Source: Alisma plantago-aquatica | Lineage: Eukaryota; Streptophyta; Magnoliopsida; Alismatales; Alismataceae | NCBI GenBank assembly: GCA_963693085.1 | Contig: OY856409.1 | Location: forward strand, 1,340,289,415-1,340,353,414 | Direction: 5' to 3' | DNA length: 64,000 nt | In this document: positions 22,520 to 33,781 of the stretch, one piece after another | Layout of the letters: every line of letters begins with the position of its first letter | Numbering within the stretch: position 1 is the first letter of the stretch | Translations under genes and position numbers: made by a program | The notes under the pieces: model-generated | The model's input: only the letters and a program-made list of their open reading frames with translations | Databases searched by the model: none | Told to the model about the DNA's origin: nothing

Positions 22520-23650
22520 GCCTCGGTCGAATAATTTGTCGACCGATTTTGTCTCGGTCGAATAATTCCTCGACCGACAAAGAGCCATATTTCCTTCGTA
22601 TAAGTACCTCTAGGGTCAGTTTTTTCCTTAAAACCGACCCTAGAGGTACTTATTCATGTGTGAAATACTAAACTGGATCCTAAGTTTATCTCGGTCGACA
22701 CTATTGTCGATCGAAAAACCCTCTAGGGTCGGTTATAAAGGAAAACCGACGCTACAGGAGCTTATACGAACGAATCTGGCTCTCTCTCGGTCGACAAATT
22801 CGTCGACCGAGAAACAGCCAGATTTCATTCGTATAAGTACCTTTAGGGTCGGTTTTTTGCTTATAACCGACCCTAAAGTCCAATTCGGTCGACAATATTG
22901 TGGACCGAATAGACTTCGGTCAGTTATAAGCAAAAAAATCGACCCTAAAAGTTGCTTATACACTTGAAATCTGACTCCTTATCGGTCGTTGAATTTGTCG
23001 ACCGAGAAAAGATCTAAGGTCGGTTATAAGTACAAATCCGACGCTAGAGGTGCTTATACATGCGTGAAGTAAACTGGATCCAGAATTGTTATCGGTCGAC
23101 GAATTTGTCGACCGAGGATCCTTTAGGGTCGGTTTTAAAGGAAAAACCGACCTTAGAGGTGCAGAACCGAAGAGGACTTTAGGGTCGGTTATAAGGATAA
23201 AACCGACCCTAAAGGTGCTCGTATACGTGAAATCCAGCTCTTATTCGGTCGACGTATTTGTCGACCGAGGAACCCTTTAGGGTCGGTTATAAGGAAAAAA
23301 TGACCCTATAGATCGAGGCGCGAAGCCAAAAATCAAGCAAATGTTTGCCTCGGGAAACTTGTAAATGAATTTCTAAACCAAGTGTCTATAAGGTCACTTA
23401 TTTTATAAAAACCGACCCTATAGAGATGCACTACAAGGTCGGTTATTTTAAGAAAAGTGACCCAAGAGGTCTTAAGTGGTGCCCGCATTTTTTATAGACA
23501 TATAAGGTCGGTTATTTGGAAAACCGACCCTATAGAGATACACTACAAGGTCGGTTTTTTTAAGAAAACCGACCCAAGAGGTCTTAAGTGGTGCCCACAT
23601 TTTTTTAGACATATAAGGTCGGTTATTTGGTAAAACCGACCCTACACGTA
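22520..23650. repeat. Right subterminal repeat region of the CACTA element
   Basis: Alternating hairpins: TCGGTCGAC...GTCGACCGA (for example 22690, 22795, 22885, 23095, 23245) and AGGGTCGGTT...AACCGACCCT (22614-22650, 22724-22753, 22844-22875, 23128-23157, 23183-23210). The word GTGCTTATACA or CTTATACACG links several units. The outer part (23427-23650) is a tandem duplication with a unit of about 121 bp. Confidence 0.85.
23427..23650. repeat. 121-bp tandem duplication at the right CACTA end
   Basis: Two copies start at about 23427 and 23548 with ACTACAAGGTCGGTT, each followed by CCCAAGAGGTCTTAAGTGGT and ending with a GGTCGGTTATTTGG hairpin. Confidence 0.85.
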
Positions 23651-23683
23651 GGGACGTTATAACCCATTTATGTACTAGTGCTA

Positions 23684-25570
23684 GTCTACATCATGTTCTC
23701 ATCATTTTCACTAGGTGAAATGGCACTGGACTATCTACTATGTCTAGGACACTTGGTTTACTGATTTGGTTTTGTTTCCAATTGGCTCAAGTCTTGACAG
23801 TTGTCTCTAATACTTATTTTATCAGAGAAAGTATATATAATATTTTATTATATACAAGTAAATACCAAAATGTTTCCCCACACATATAAGAGTAGGAATG
23901 GTCATACAACCTAAGTGAAAGTGAGTGACATTAGTCTAGAAGAGAGAGTATTTCTAGATTACATGTCTAAAGCATTGATGGAATATGTGACAGATGGAAT
24001 AGATGGAATGAGCTTAGATGATATGATCTAAGTTTTATATAATGACATAAGTCTGATTATGATGATCAAAGTCGAATTTGAGAAATTGAGTTTTGTTTTG
24101 AGGATTTGACATCTGATGATGTAAGTGTGCGTGCTTTTCTAAGTTAAGATAAGATAAGTTAAGATAAGATGTAAATTATCAAGATCCTCAACATATTTCA
24201 CAAAGGAGGACCAATGATAGGGTTAACTCTAGATAGAGTGAGACCCAAAGGGAAAAGGTCAGAGAACCTAAACTCCAAGATATGAGAATTATGAGAAATA
24301 TTTGCTGTGATGTGTCCTAAAATAGACTAATCTTGAGTATATGAGTTGAGTCACTCTTTGCATCACTCTATGCATGATTCCTGTAGTCATGTTAAACTAT
24401 AGATGTCCTTGGGAGCACCAAACCCTATAGTCAAAGAGGTTGGATATATATGTATATGTGAACATGAATATGAGTATCTATCAATTGAGTGAGGGAGGGA
24501 GAGTCCCTAGATCCTGGAGAAGGTAAGAAATGTTAGTATATTGTGAAGCCTTATTCTCGGGGTGGTGATTCCTTACATATGAATCAAGTGGTGTATATAA
24601 GAGAAAGAGTTGGGAAATAGTATTTCATGGGTTTAGATACATAAAGGTAATGTCACATAATGATAGTTTGGTTTGTGCTTATGTGGCTAAATCTTGGAAA
24701 GTCAATCACTAGCATCAATGAGTTAGACTTGAGAACCCTAGACCAAAGAGGGAAGACAAAATTTTGGACATGAGATACTCATAGAGATGAGTTTGCCTCA
24801 AAGAGTCTAAGAATGGAACTACCCTCCCAATATGAGTCAAAGCAACCTCAATTGGATTGGATAACATTTGATATAGGTTTGACAAGACACTTGTATAAGT
24901 TTTCTTAGCACAATATTGATATAATATATGCATGTTTGTGATCTGAGTTTGAGCTATTATATGTAGGTATTACATGATGGAAAACATATTACCTATTGTT
25001 ATTTTTGTATGTATAGATGGTTAACCATATACATAAATAATGATGCCATTATAAGTTTGTTGAATCAGGTGATGAAGTCATTAATAAAGGTTGTAACCAA
25101 ATATTTGAATCAAATGATATGATATTAATGGCATATGTCAAATATGAGTTAATGTTGGTTCTTAACAAAGGTATTTAATATATTTTGGAAAAATTTACAT
25201 AATAAACTAATGATTACACACTAATATGGTCTGTATGGATGTAATGGGTTAATTATAATTCACTCCTTATTAACATAATAATATGATGTCGAAACCCTAC
25301 CGCTTGGGTAAATATAGGAATACAATCCTAAGATATGAAACATGTCATGACATAAATAGAGTGGTACCATAATGAATAAATGGAGTTTCTAAACCCTTTT
25401 TTTGAATTATATGAAGGGTCAGTTCCCCATAGATGCTCTATAAACATCCTGAGAGTGGTTCATATAGAGTACTAGAGCTCTCTTTTTTAGATATGTTTCA
25501 CCTAGAGTGGTACCATATATGGAGTCCAAGATCTTTTGTTTGGTTTTCTTAGAATAAGAGAGTGACTTAA
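23684..25570 (+). other. Interior of the LTR element, right of the CACTA insertion
   Basis: About 1.9 kb with no coding frame and no recognisable gag or pol. A small AAGTTAAGATAAG duplication lies at 24143-24175. It continues the sequence interrupted at 10686. Confidence 0.6.
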
Positions 25571-25740
25571 GCTCGAGGAAATTTTTTTTTTTAACATGTG
25601 AAGGATGTGATAGACTATATTCTGGTTTAATTTTGAGGATGAATTTTTATTTTAAGATGTATATGATGTGATAAACTATATTTATACTTAACTTTGAGGA
25701 TGAAGTTTATTTTAAGGTGTGTAAGATGTGATAGAGTAAA
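25570..25740 (+). repeat. Triplicated polypurine-tract/LTR-start segment
   Basis: Three related units of about 62 bp, each with a TTTTAA word, GATGTGATA and TTGAGGATGA. The last GATGTGATAGAG is the start of the 3' LTR at 25727. The copies lack a clean long purine run. Confidence 0.7.
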
Positions 25741-27040
25741 ATTTTGATATTATTGGTTTTACATATTATTATGATGTAATGATAGCCCCTAAAGTGTTTT
25801 TTATCATGTGAAGGTACTCTAATCGATTTTTATAAATTTGGAAGTCATTTGATGTTGATATCATAATTAAAATCCCTAAGTTTATGTCCTTTTTGAGGTA
25901 TTTAATTGACTAAGCAGACAATTGGATTTTGACATCAAATTCAAGGATAATGTAGCTTTTTTTTTAAGGTAAGGATAATGTAGCTTGAGTTATGATAAAG
26001 TTGAGATTAAAATTTGATAATGTTTAGATGTTCCTAGAAGAAGATATATGAGTTTGAATGTGGTAAAATTGTTGATGTATTGATGTATTGATGAGCAAGG
26101 CAAATAGATATTTAACATAAGTTTAGATATCAACCTTGTCCCACACCCATTTGGTTTTTGGATGGGCTGTGTGGCCAAATCCTAGCCCTAAATATATAAT
26201 CTAGTGGCAGTGATCTTTGGCTTGAGTGAGCCACAAATAGGCTCATGTGAAAGACTGACTCAGGCCATTGGATTGGAGATCAAGGGTCATTGTGTTGACC
26301 CTAATTTGCAGCTACTTCCTTGATAGTAGGAAATGACCATGATGTCATTATTCTCATGGATTGTGGGCTAAAGTGTACTTTCAAGCGCATATACATGTAT
26401 GCTTTGATGAGAGTAACACGTCGACCACTTATTGTGCCCAATGGTGGAGAATGGATGGATCAAAAATCTCCCATATTGTTACTCTCTCCAGCCTTGGCAT
26501 TATTAGGAAACAAAGAGGAATGGAACAAAGATAGAGTGGATTAGGAAATAAAGAGGAATGGAACAGAGATAGAGTGAATTAAGAAACAAAGAGGAATGGA
26601 ATGGAGATATATCAAATTTCGAAGGAAGATAATAGAGGGAGAATAAATAAGGCAATGAGAGGATGTAGTTCAAACCATGTTCAGTGGCTTCCTTTGAGGA
26701 TTCCCTGGTCACCAAACCCAACCTTCACAGAGACAAAGATCTAGTTTGGAGGAGGATCTCGAGACATCCTCACCACAAGAAAAGGGTGGTGGTGGTTTTA
26801 TGTATATTTTATGGTGGTTTTGGTAAGCATCCTAATGTGTGCCATGCTTGGGGATGGTTTTACCCTTTCTTGGCGCAGTGACAATGACCATGGACAACAA
26901 GCTCATGGTTGTGGAGCTCAGGAGCAGAAGGTGGGTACTCTTGTAGCTAAGAAGATCCCCACCAAGTGTGGGAGTCCAAGGGTAGCATGAGAACACAATG
27001 GCGAGGAACATCTCACCATCAATCTCATACTAGAGACCCA
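25727..27040 (+). repeat. 3' LTR of the tRNA-iMet-primed element, truncated
   Basis: Begins TGTGATAGAG and aligns with 7279 onwards. Shared text includes GTCATTTGATGTTGATATCA, GAGGATTCCCTGGTCAC and GATCTCGAGACATCCTCACC. Similarity stops near 27040, where Athila gag sequence begins, so about 1.8 kb of the LTR is missing. It also carries a private 38-bp triplication. Confidence 0.8.
26502..26615 (+). repeat. 38-bp tandem triplication in the 3' LTR only
   Basis: Units start at 26502, 26540 and 26578 with ATTAGGAAACAAAGAGGAAT or close variants. The 5' LTR has a single related unit near 8011, so the expansion arose in this LTR copy after insertion. Confidence 0.85.
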
Positions 27041-28400
27041 ATCCATCTATGGTACTCCAGGTTTCCAATTTTACCACTACTAGAATTTCAAAAATCAAGG
27101 AAACTACAACCATGGCATTAAAGGAACAACAACAACAAGGGTTACAACCATACACATCAATTTCAAAACCCCAATAATGTGCTACTACAACAATAGGAAA
27201 ACCATAATGGAAATCCACCTCTTGATCAAGATAAACATTCAAAAACTAATAAGATCCTATAGTCTTAACCAAAAAAGTGGAACAATCAACATTCTCATAA
27301 CTAATCCATGGAGTTCAAATGGATTAAATTTCTATCAGTCTATGCCCATTTGCTAATTCTTTTCTAGGACAGCCATCAAAAAACCCCAAATATCTAGAAT
27401 AGTTAAAGATGTTGCTACACATTTGAAGAAGGATGTATTAAAACTTCTACTTGCACATATATCCACTCAAATGGTTGTAGAAGATGATGATGATTATCTT
27501 GTGTTTTTACCTAAGACAATGATACCATATATAGGAGATAAAAGTGCATCTGACCTCATAGATGCAAGAAGAGACAAGAAAAATGATCGAGTCACTCTGC
27601 CACTCAGTTTATTTGATCCTCCCATTCAAGTATACATATCTCATCCTCTTTATCAAAATTTCATAAAACGTACAAATTTAGATGCTAGGTTCATGAAACT
27701 AAAGGAATCTATAAAGAAGCTTCATGTTGACAACCATTTCTGGATACTTGTGCTAAAATAACCACATGGCCAATATATCTGAAGATGCTTTTTCAAGGAA
27801 ATACAAGATAGAAGAATATTAGATAGTGAAGTTGTCCCAAACTTCATCATACATTGCTTAAAATAAAATTCCAAAAAACTAGAAACATTTGGGCTCCTTT
27901 GGGATTGAGTGCTACATTGGTGACATCACTTGCAAGGAGGGACTAAATGATCTTGGGGTTAGCATTCTATCGTGCACTTCAATATATGTTAGAGGTTAGG
28001 TTTTATATCTTTTGATATCGATTATGATGACAATTTATATAAAGATTCTTCTATGACAAAACCTATAGGGATCAAGGAGAACATACCATTTTGAATCAAT
28101 AATTATTCTTAAGTGCCATGTCATTTTGTTGGCATGAACATCAAAGAAGATTTCTGGTACCCCCTCATCTTTGGTTGAACTTTCCTAGATTCAAAACATG
28201 CTAGATAGATGTGAAGGATAGAGATTTTCTTTTAGGATTGGGTAAAGTGATGTTAGAATTTAGATTCATTGATAGTTTGAAGGGACCCATCATTCATGTA
28301 GAAGTTTTCTCGCTAGATTGCATGGAGAATATGTCTCTACTCAAAAATTCCAAGCTCAACCTTGATGATTCATAACAAATAGATCTTGTTTACCCTGAAG
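27041..28400 (+). pseudogene. Athila gag C-terminus and protease region
   Basis: Translation in mixed frames gives an Asn/Gln-rich gag tail (FQNPNNVLLQQ near 27165). An open stretch at 27423-27761 follows (MKKDVLKLLLAHISTQMVVE). Then comes the linker that precedes the Athila protease: KKLHVDNHF near 27715, EIQDRRILDSEVVPNFIIHC near 27800 and LETFGLLW in place of the usual conserved block. The expected catalytic Asp motif is not readable, so this part is heavily damaged. The 27423-27761 stretch itself does not match a family I know; its flanks place it. Confidence 0.6.
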
Positions 28401-28650
28401 TAATTGAATTTATAGATCCATTAGTTCAAAAATGCCCCCTGCATCTGAACACTTTTAGGAAGGACATATTGGAAAAAATTGAAGAACTAAAGGCTATATA
28501 TATTGTTGAAGAATAGACAATGGCCCGTAAATCCCCCACACGAAGCCCTTGCCTAAAGGGTTGAAATTTGTGTTTCTTGATGATTTATAAGTTTTTATGG
28601 TGATAATCAACATTGATATCAATAATTGACATGATTAGTTTTTAACTAAG

Positions 28651-29700
28651 TTGAGGAAAAGGAAGAAGGCCATAGGCTACAAGATGAATGAGCTCACTAG
28701 GGTTAGTCAAGCTATATGCATGTGCAAGATTCTTACGGTAGAAGACTGCATGACTTCTCTATACTTGCAAAGAAGGTTGAATCCCAACACGAAGGAGGTA
28801 GTTGACCTTGAAGTGATCATATTATTTTCTATTGGGATAATAAACCCCATTAGTGATTCTCCATGTGTGAATCCTATAAAGGTGGTTCCTAAGAAAGGAG
28901 GAACCACAATGGTGTTGAATGACAAGAATGAATTGATTCCCACTCACACAGTTGTAAGTTGGAGAATGTGCATTGACTATAGAAATCTAAATAAGGCAAC
29001 CCACAAGAACAATTTGTCTCTCCCCTTCCTATATCAAGTTCTAGAGAGGTTCACTCACCAAGAATTATTCTTATATCTTGATGGTTACTCCAATTTTTAT
29101 CACTTCCATTCATCTAGACAAACATGAGAAGACTACATTCTTTTTTTCCTTTAGAAACTCTACATTCAAGAGGATTATGTTCAAGTTGTGCAATGCACCC
29201 GCCACTTTCCAATGTTGCATGGAAGACATCTTATTTAGATTTATAAATACAATCATGGAGGTCCTTATGTATAACTTCTCCATTTAAGGAGATTCCTTTG
29301 AATCATGCCTTCACCATATTTATCTATTTTGATCCCCTCATCTAGTCCTCAATTGGGAAAAATTTCACTTTAAGTGAGGGCTATTACATGGGCATTGAGT
29401 AGGTACAGGAGTATTGAAGTGGACAAAGTGAAGATTGAAGTCATTGATAAATTGTCTCCACCATCCATAGTGAAATAGGTTTGTGTTTTCTTGGGAATTG
29501 CATGTTTCTATCCTCACTTCACCAAGGACTTCTCAAACATTGATAAACCCCTCACCAATCTTCATATGAAAGAATTAGATTTCCATTTTGATTCAAAATG
29601 CATGGAGAGTTTCAAAAGTATAAAATTTTCCCTCATTTCTACTCATGTCATTATGAGACCACATTAGTCTCAACCCTTTGAGATAAGTGTAATTCCGGTG
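28651..29700 (+). pseudogene. Athila reverse transcriptase remnant
   Basis: RNA-dependent DNA polymerase domain. Visible blocks: RRLNPNTKEVVDLEVI, GIINPISDSPCVNPIKVVPK, WRMCIDYRNLNKATHKNNLS and LPFLYQVLERF in the frame of 28651-29127. A frameshift follows, then EKTTFFFSFRNSTFKRIMF and LCNAPATFQCCMEDILF in the frame of 29078-29287. At the catalytic YxDD/FMDD position the sequence reads LMYN (29264-29275), so both aspartates are lost. Thumb-region text with SFLG-like and DFSNIDKPLTNL follows to about 29600. Non-functional. Confidence 0.85.
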
Positions 29701-31480
29701 ATTATGTTGTAGGTGGGCTTTGTTATGCCAACACATAGACATGAAACATCATGTTATCTACTATTCCTGCAAGACTCTACATAAGCTCCTTAGAACCATG
29801 CCATAATACAAAAGGATTTTCTTTCTATTTTTTATGCACTTGAAATTTTTTTGACCTATCTAGTGGGATCACAAGTCATTCTATACAAAGATCATGCCAC
29901 CATCTAGTACTTTCTGACCAAGAAGGATGCAAAGTCGACCTTTATTAGGTGAATTTTATTATTGCAAGAGTTTGACCTTGAGATCTAGGACAAGAAGGGT
30001 AGTGAAAATGATGTTTTTGATAATTTGAGTTGTCTTCACACACTGACGTTGATTCAAATATGATAAATGAATCCTATCCCAAATGATCATTTGAAAAAAG
30101 TAGAGTAGTTATTCCCTAGATTCCCAATTTCAGGAACTATCTTGCTATTGTCTTTATGCATCGTGAATACACAAAAAACACAAAGAAGAAGTTTATGCAT
30201 GATGTTAGGCACTATTAGTGGGATGAGACATACCTTTTCTAGATATGTGTTGATGGATTATATCGTAGGTGTTTCACTGAAGAAGAAGCTCTGAATATTC
30301 TAGAGAAGTGTCATTCATAACCCACAAGGGGACATATGAGCACAAAGAAGACTATAAAAAAAGTCCTCCATTGTGGTTTATTCTAACATATATATTTTGA
30401 ATATGCCTACAACTTCATATTTATGTGTTATCAATGTCAGCGAATAGGAAACATATCAAAGATAGATGATATGTCATTGACCTGATGGAAAGAGGTTGAG
30501 ATCTTTGACATTCAAGGAGTGACTACATGGGCCCATTCCTCTCGTCTTGTGATTTCTTATACATTCTAGTTACATTTGAATATGTGCTTGAGTGGGTAGA
30601 GGTGATCCCCACAATATCTAGCTATTCCAACATGATCATCAAGTAATTGAAGGAGACCATGTTCTTGAGATCTAGAATCTTGCACACTGAGATATGCGAT
30701 GGAGGATCTTATTTTTTGAAAGAAATTTGGAATCCTTATTGAATTAATATGGGGTACTTCACTATGTAGGTACCCCATAGTACCCACAACAAAAAGCAAA
30801 AGTGGAGGATTCCAATATACAATCAAAGGCATCCTTGAAAAGACTATCAATCGCACAAACAAGGATTAAACAATGAAGTTGAATGAAGCCTTGTGGGCTT
30901 ACCGCACTACTTTCATAACTCCTATAGGTCCACTCACTTTAGGTTAATCTCTAGAAATTTATGGCATATTCTAGGAGAAATGGATCACAAAGATTTATGG
31001 GTAATAAAGATGTTCAACTTGGTCCTCTCAACAGTAGGCGAGAAGCAATTCCTCTAGATTTAAGAGATATAAGAACTATGCATGAGCGCCTATGAAATTA
31101 AATCATTTACAAAGAAAAGATAAATATGTGGCATGATGGCCACTTGAGGAGAAAATATATCCAAGTTGGTGATCAATGTTACTATACAAGTCACACTCAG
31201 ATTTTTTCTTGGAAAGATGAGGTCATGTTGGCATAGGCCTTAGCTAGTTAGACACACCTACCCCATGGATCTTTTACTCGTTGCAAAAATAAAAAAGGTA
31301 AAGTCTGTGATGAATGGACAAAGTTGAAGCATTATTCACCATGGATGATCTGAAGACAAGGGAAACCATACTAAATCCCCTCACATAACTAAAGGCTACT
31401 TTATTGGATAGGCGTCTAGCCAACAACTTTAAACATGGTGCTTGTCAGGACACAACCCAATTTTTTTTGTTGATTTTATT
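29700..31480 (+). pseudogene. Athila RNase H and integrase remnant
   Basis: RNase H text includes YLVGSQVILYKDHATI (near 29860) and LLLQEFDLEI with DKKGSENDVFDNLS (near 29955-30025). Integrase follows: SLTFKE and WAHSS in the MGPFP region near 30520, GVLHYVGTP with a PQQKAKVE run near 30745, and a C-terminal part with RTMHERL, KINMWHDGHLRRKYIQVGDQ near 31110-31175. The usual post-pol text (GACACAACCCAATTTTTTTT, near 31447) marks the end of pol. Many stops and shifts. Confidence 0.75.
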
Positions 31481-33747
31481 TTTAACACCCTAGTTCATTA
31501 CTTTATGCATTTAGACATATAAATGCACTCTCCATTTCCTTCCACAGAGGTATCATGCTTAGGTTTGAATATTTACTTCATTGACATGCCAATGCAAGGC
31601 ATAGATCTCAAGTTGCAGGAATGAATTCGAGTAATCCCAATTAATAGATTAGCCTAGCTAGTCAATCGACTAAGTTTCCCAATGCTCACCACAAATTAAC
31701 AATAAATTTAATCAATTGGATGGCCACCCAATTGATCAACTGATCTGTATCTCATCAAAATTCTAGGAATCCAACCGATTGACTCTAGGTTGGAAAGAGT
31801 GGCGAATTGATTAGATTTTTATAGTAGTTCTCACTTCCTGCGAGTGATTGACTAACTTTTCAACAAGTCAGAATGCAAGGGGGAAGAAATTCATCACCCA
31901 TATCAATCGACCAACTCATTTCCTCATTCAGTCCTCCGACATGACAAGAGACTAATTTTTTGTTCCATCGACTCACCTGGGGAGGGCCACAATGTATCCC
32001 CAATTTGATGAACCATCTACATGAACTTAGCATTTAGACTAGGTACAAGGAAAAATTTCTTGCTTAGGATAAGGGGTCAACTCTTCCATTACCACTTTCC
32101 TAATTTCTCCCTAAGAGACAAAGCTGTCGGAAGTAGTTACCTCCTAGCGACAATCTCCTCCTCATGTACCTCAGTGCAACTACTCCTCCATGCTAGTTTC
32201 CTAATTTGACAAGGATCAACAAGTAGCCTCATTTTTTGTATGTCCAGTGCCCTTCTCTGTAGCCAATCAGATTTTCGTTCCTACCCTTCTTCATCGTGGA
32301 TCCCCCCATACACTTATCTCCTTTTCTAATTGACTATCTTGCACACCTTAGTTGGTCAACTGTGCATCTCCTCTACCTCCTTATTCAAAATTTTGTCTAC
32401 TCAAAGCACCTCCACTTCTTCTTCTTCCTCCACATCAGTTGGTCAACTCACTTTATCATTCACTCGACTAGATTCATGGTCATTTAATAGTTCCATGCCC
32501 ATTTTTTGGTTGTTTCACTTCTCCATCCAACCAACCTAGTCAACCAACTCGTACACTAGTCGATCAATTGAAGCAAATCAAATCTCCATTTTTCTTGAGC
32601 TACCTTTGCCCCTTTTCATTTGATCAACTTTCCATCTTAGTCAATTAACCTGCTACAATGCCACTCCCTAATTGGCCAACTGAATTCACTTGTCAATTGA
32701 CTAGGACTTCACAATGCTCAACTTTACCATCATGATGAAAATAATGGGCATCAAGAGGGGAACTTTTTTGTATCATTCATGCAAACTCTTGGGCACTTTC
32801 AATAAGATTAACCTCTTTAGTGGAAAAAAGAAGGACATGAGCACATGCTCCTCTCTCTTTCTCTCGTTCCACATGCCCCACTGACTCTTAGGCACTACCA
32901 AGAAGAAATCTTATAACATCATACATTTTGCATAGAAGAGAGTACATATTTTTGCATATTATTTTTATTTGGAAGTAAAACTTCATTCGTTATGGGAAAC
33001 GAAATGATAGATAATCACAATTGGTAAAGTATTTTACTCATCATGTCCTTTCTGATTGTATCCTTATATGAATTAATGAGATTTAAACTTTTGACAACTA
33101 ACTTTAGACAAGATCAAAACAATTTAGATGAAATTGAAAAAAATAAAACTTAATGTCTATCCCAATTATAGTAAAATAAATGAAAATAGGACAATTGCCT
33201 AATATGGAGCTCTAACTTAATAGACCAATTTGGATGCAATTGACTTCACCAATTTGATTCTGAACACCTCAAACACTTTTACCAAAATATGATAAACTTC
33301 TTGAAAAAGAATAGTTTATAGCAAGTGTTTTGTAGTATTACCTCATTTGTCAGACTAGGGGAATAAATCCTTTCAACCCCTGAATGGGATATATTTATTG
33401 TGTGATAGAAAGAGGCTATACTCGATAAATCAGTTGTGTATTTTACATGAAACTAGAGCAAGCTTCAAAAAATTACTACAGAGACCCAAACCTTGTAAGA
33501 TCAAATATGAGATATGATGACCTTCAATATGTTAAGTCAAGTCTAAGCATCTAAAGAACAAGAAGAAGTGACTTAAATATGCATGAGAAATCTATTAAAC
33601 ATGAATAGGAGCCCATGAAATTAGATACAGAAAGATAATGCGTATTTCCTTATTTTTGTATTCATTAAGAAACTACATATATTAACTTTTATGGAATGCT
33701 ATGTTGTTATAATGAAAAAATAATCAATATATTTTCTAAACTCTAGT
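31481..33747 (+). other. Post-pol spacer of the Athila remnant
   Basis: No gene seen. From about 31620 to 32720 short words such as ATCGACCAACT, CAATTGATCAACTG and GTTGGTCAACT recur every few dozen bases on both strands. An envelope-like frame, present in some Athila elements here, is not recognisable. Confidence 0.45.
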
Positions 33748-33781
33748 CTTGAGGACGAGCAAGCTTTAGGTGTGGAGTGGT
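33748..33781 (+). other. Polypurine-tract region before the shared LTR
   Basis: TTGAGGACGAGCAAGCTTTA then GGTGTGGAGTGG closely follows the usual Athila text before the 3' LTR (GAGGACAAGCAA...AAGTGTGGGG). The next base pair begins the LTR. Confidence 0.75.

Larger units (their letters stand above)
10687..23680 (-). mobile_element. Complete CACTA (En/Spm) DNA transposon, 12994 bp
   Basis: Left end CACTAGTATAAGAATGG; the right end read inward on the minus strand is CACTAGTACATAAATGG. 21 of the first 28 terminal bases match. A 3-bp target duplication CTA flanks it (10684-10686 and 23681-23683), as expected for CACTA elements. All genes are on the minus strand: Athila-type ORF (21978-20613), TnpD transposase (18216-15007) and TnpA-like/Ulp1 fusion (14854-11731). 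Palindrome-rich subterminal repeats fill 10710-11475 and 22139-23650, and a third block lies at 19240-20470. It sits inside the LTR retrotransposon and is therefore younger than it. CG dinucleotides and reading frames are much better preserved than in most elements around it. Confidence 0.95.
7279..27040 (+). mobile_element. LTR retrotransposon with tRNA-iMet primer site, interrupted by a CACTA element
   Basis: A 5' LTR (7279-10371) is followed by a primer site TGGTATCAAAGC (10374-10385). The matching start of a 3' LTR is at 25727, preceded by GAGGATGAA...TTTTAAGG text that resembles the 3' end of Del/Tekay chromoviruses. Long direct similarity is seen between 7301-8470 and 25758-27040. Without the CACTA insert the interior is only about 2.4 kb and I find no gag or pol, so the element is non-autonomous or internally deleted. 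The 3' LTR is cut short at about 27040. The 5 bases before the LTR (7274-7278) are AACAA; the matching copy is lost with the 3' end. Confidence 0.8.
27041..33781 (+). mobile_element. Athila-type gag-pol remnant, 5' truncated
   Basis: Plus-strand order: end of gag, protease, reverse transcriptase, RNase H, integrase, a long spacer, then a polypurine tract at about 33748-33780 and an LTR at 33782. The 5' end is missing: gag begins abruptly where the previous LTR breaks off. Stops and frameshifts occur throughout and CG is scarce, so the copy is old. Confidence 0.8.

Noticed and set aside
22139..23650. Regularly spaced palindromes resembling a CRISPR array
   Set aside because: Spacing and spacer-like segments are themselves repeated, there are no cas genes, and the block lies at the end of a plant CACTA transposon.
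31620..32720. Repeated ATCGACCAACT-like words as a tandem gene or coding repeat
   Set aside because: Spacing is irregular, words occur on both strands and frames are full of stops; recorded only as a feature of the spacer.
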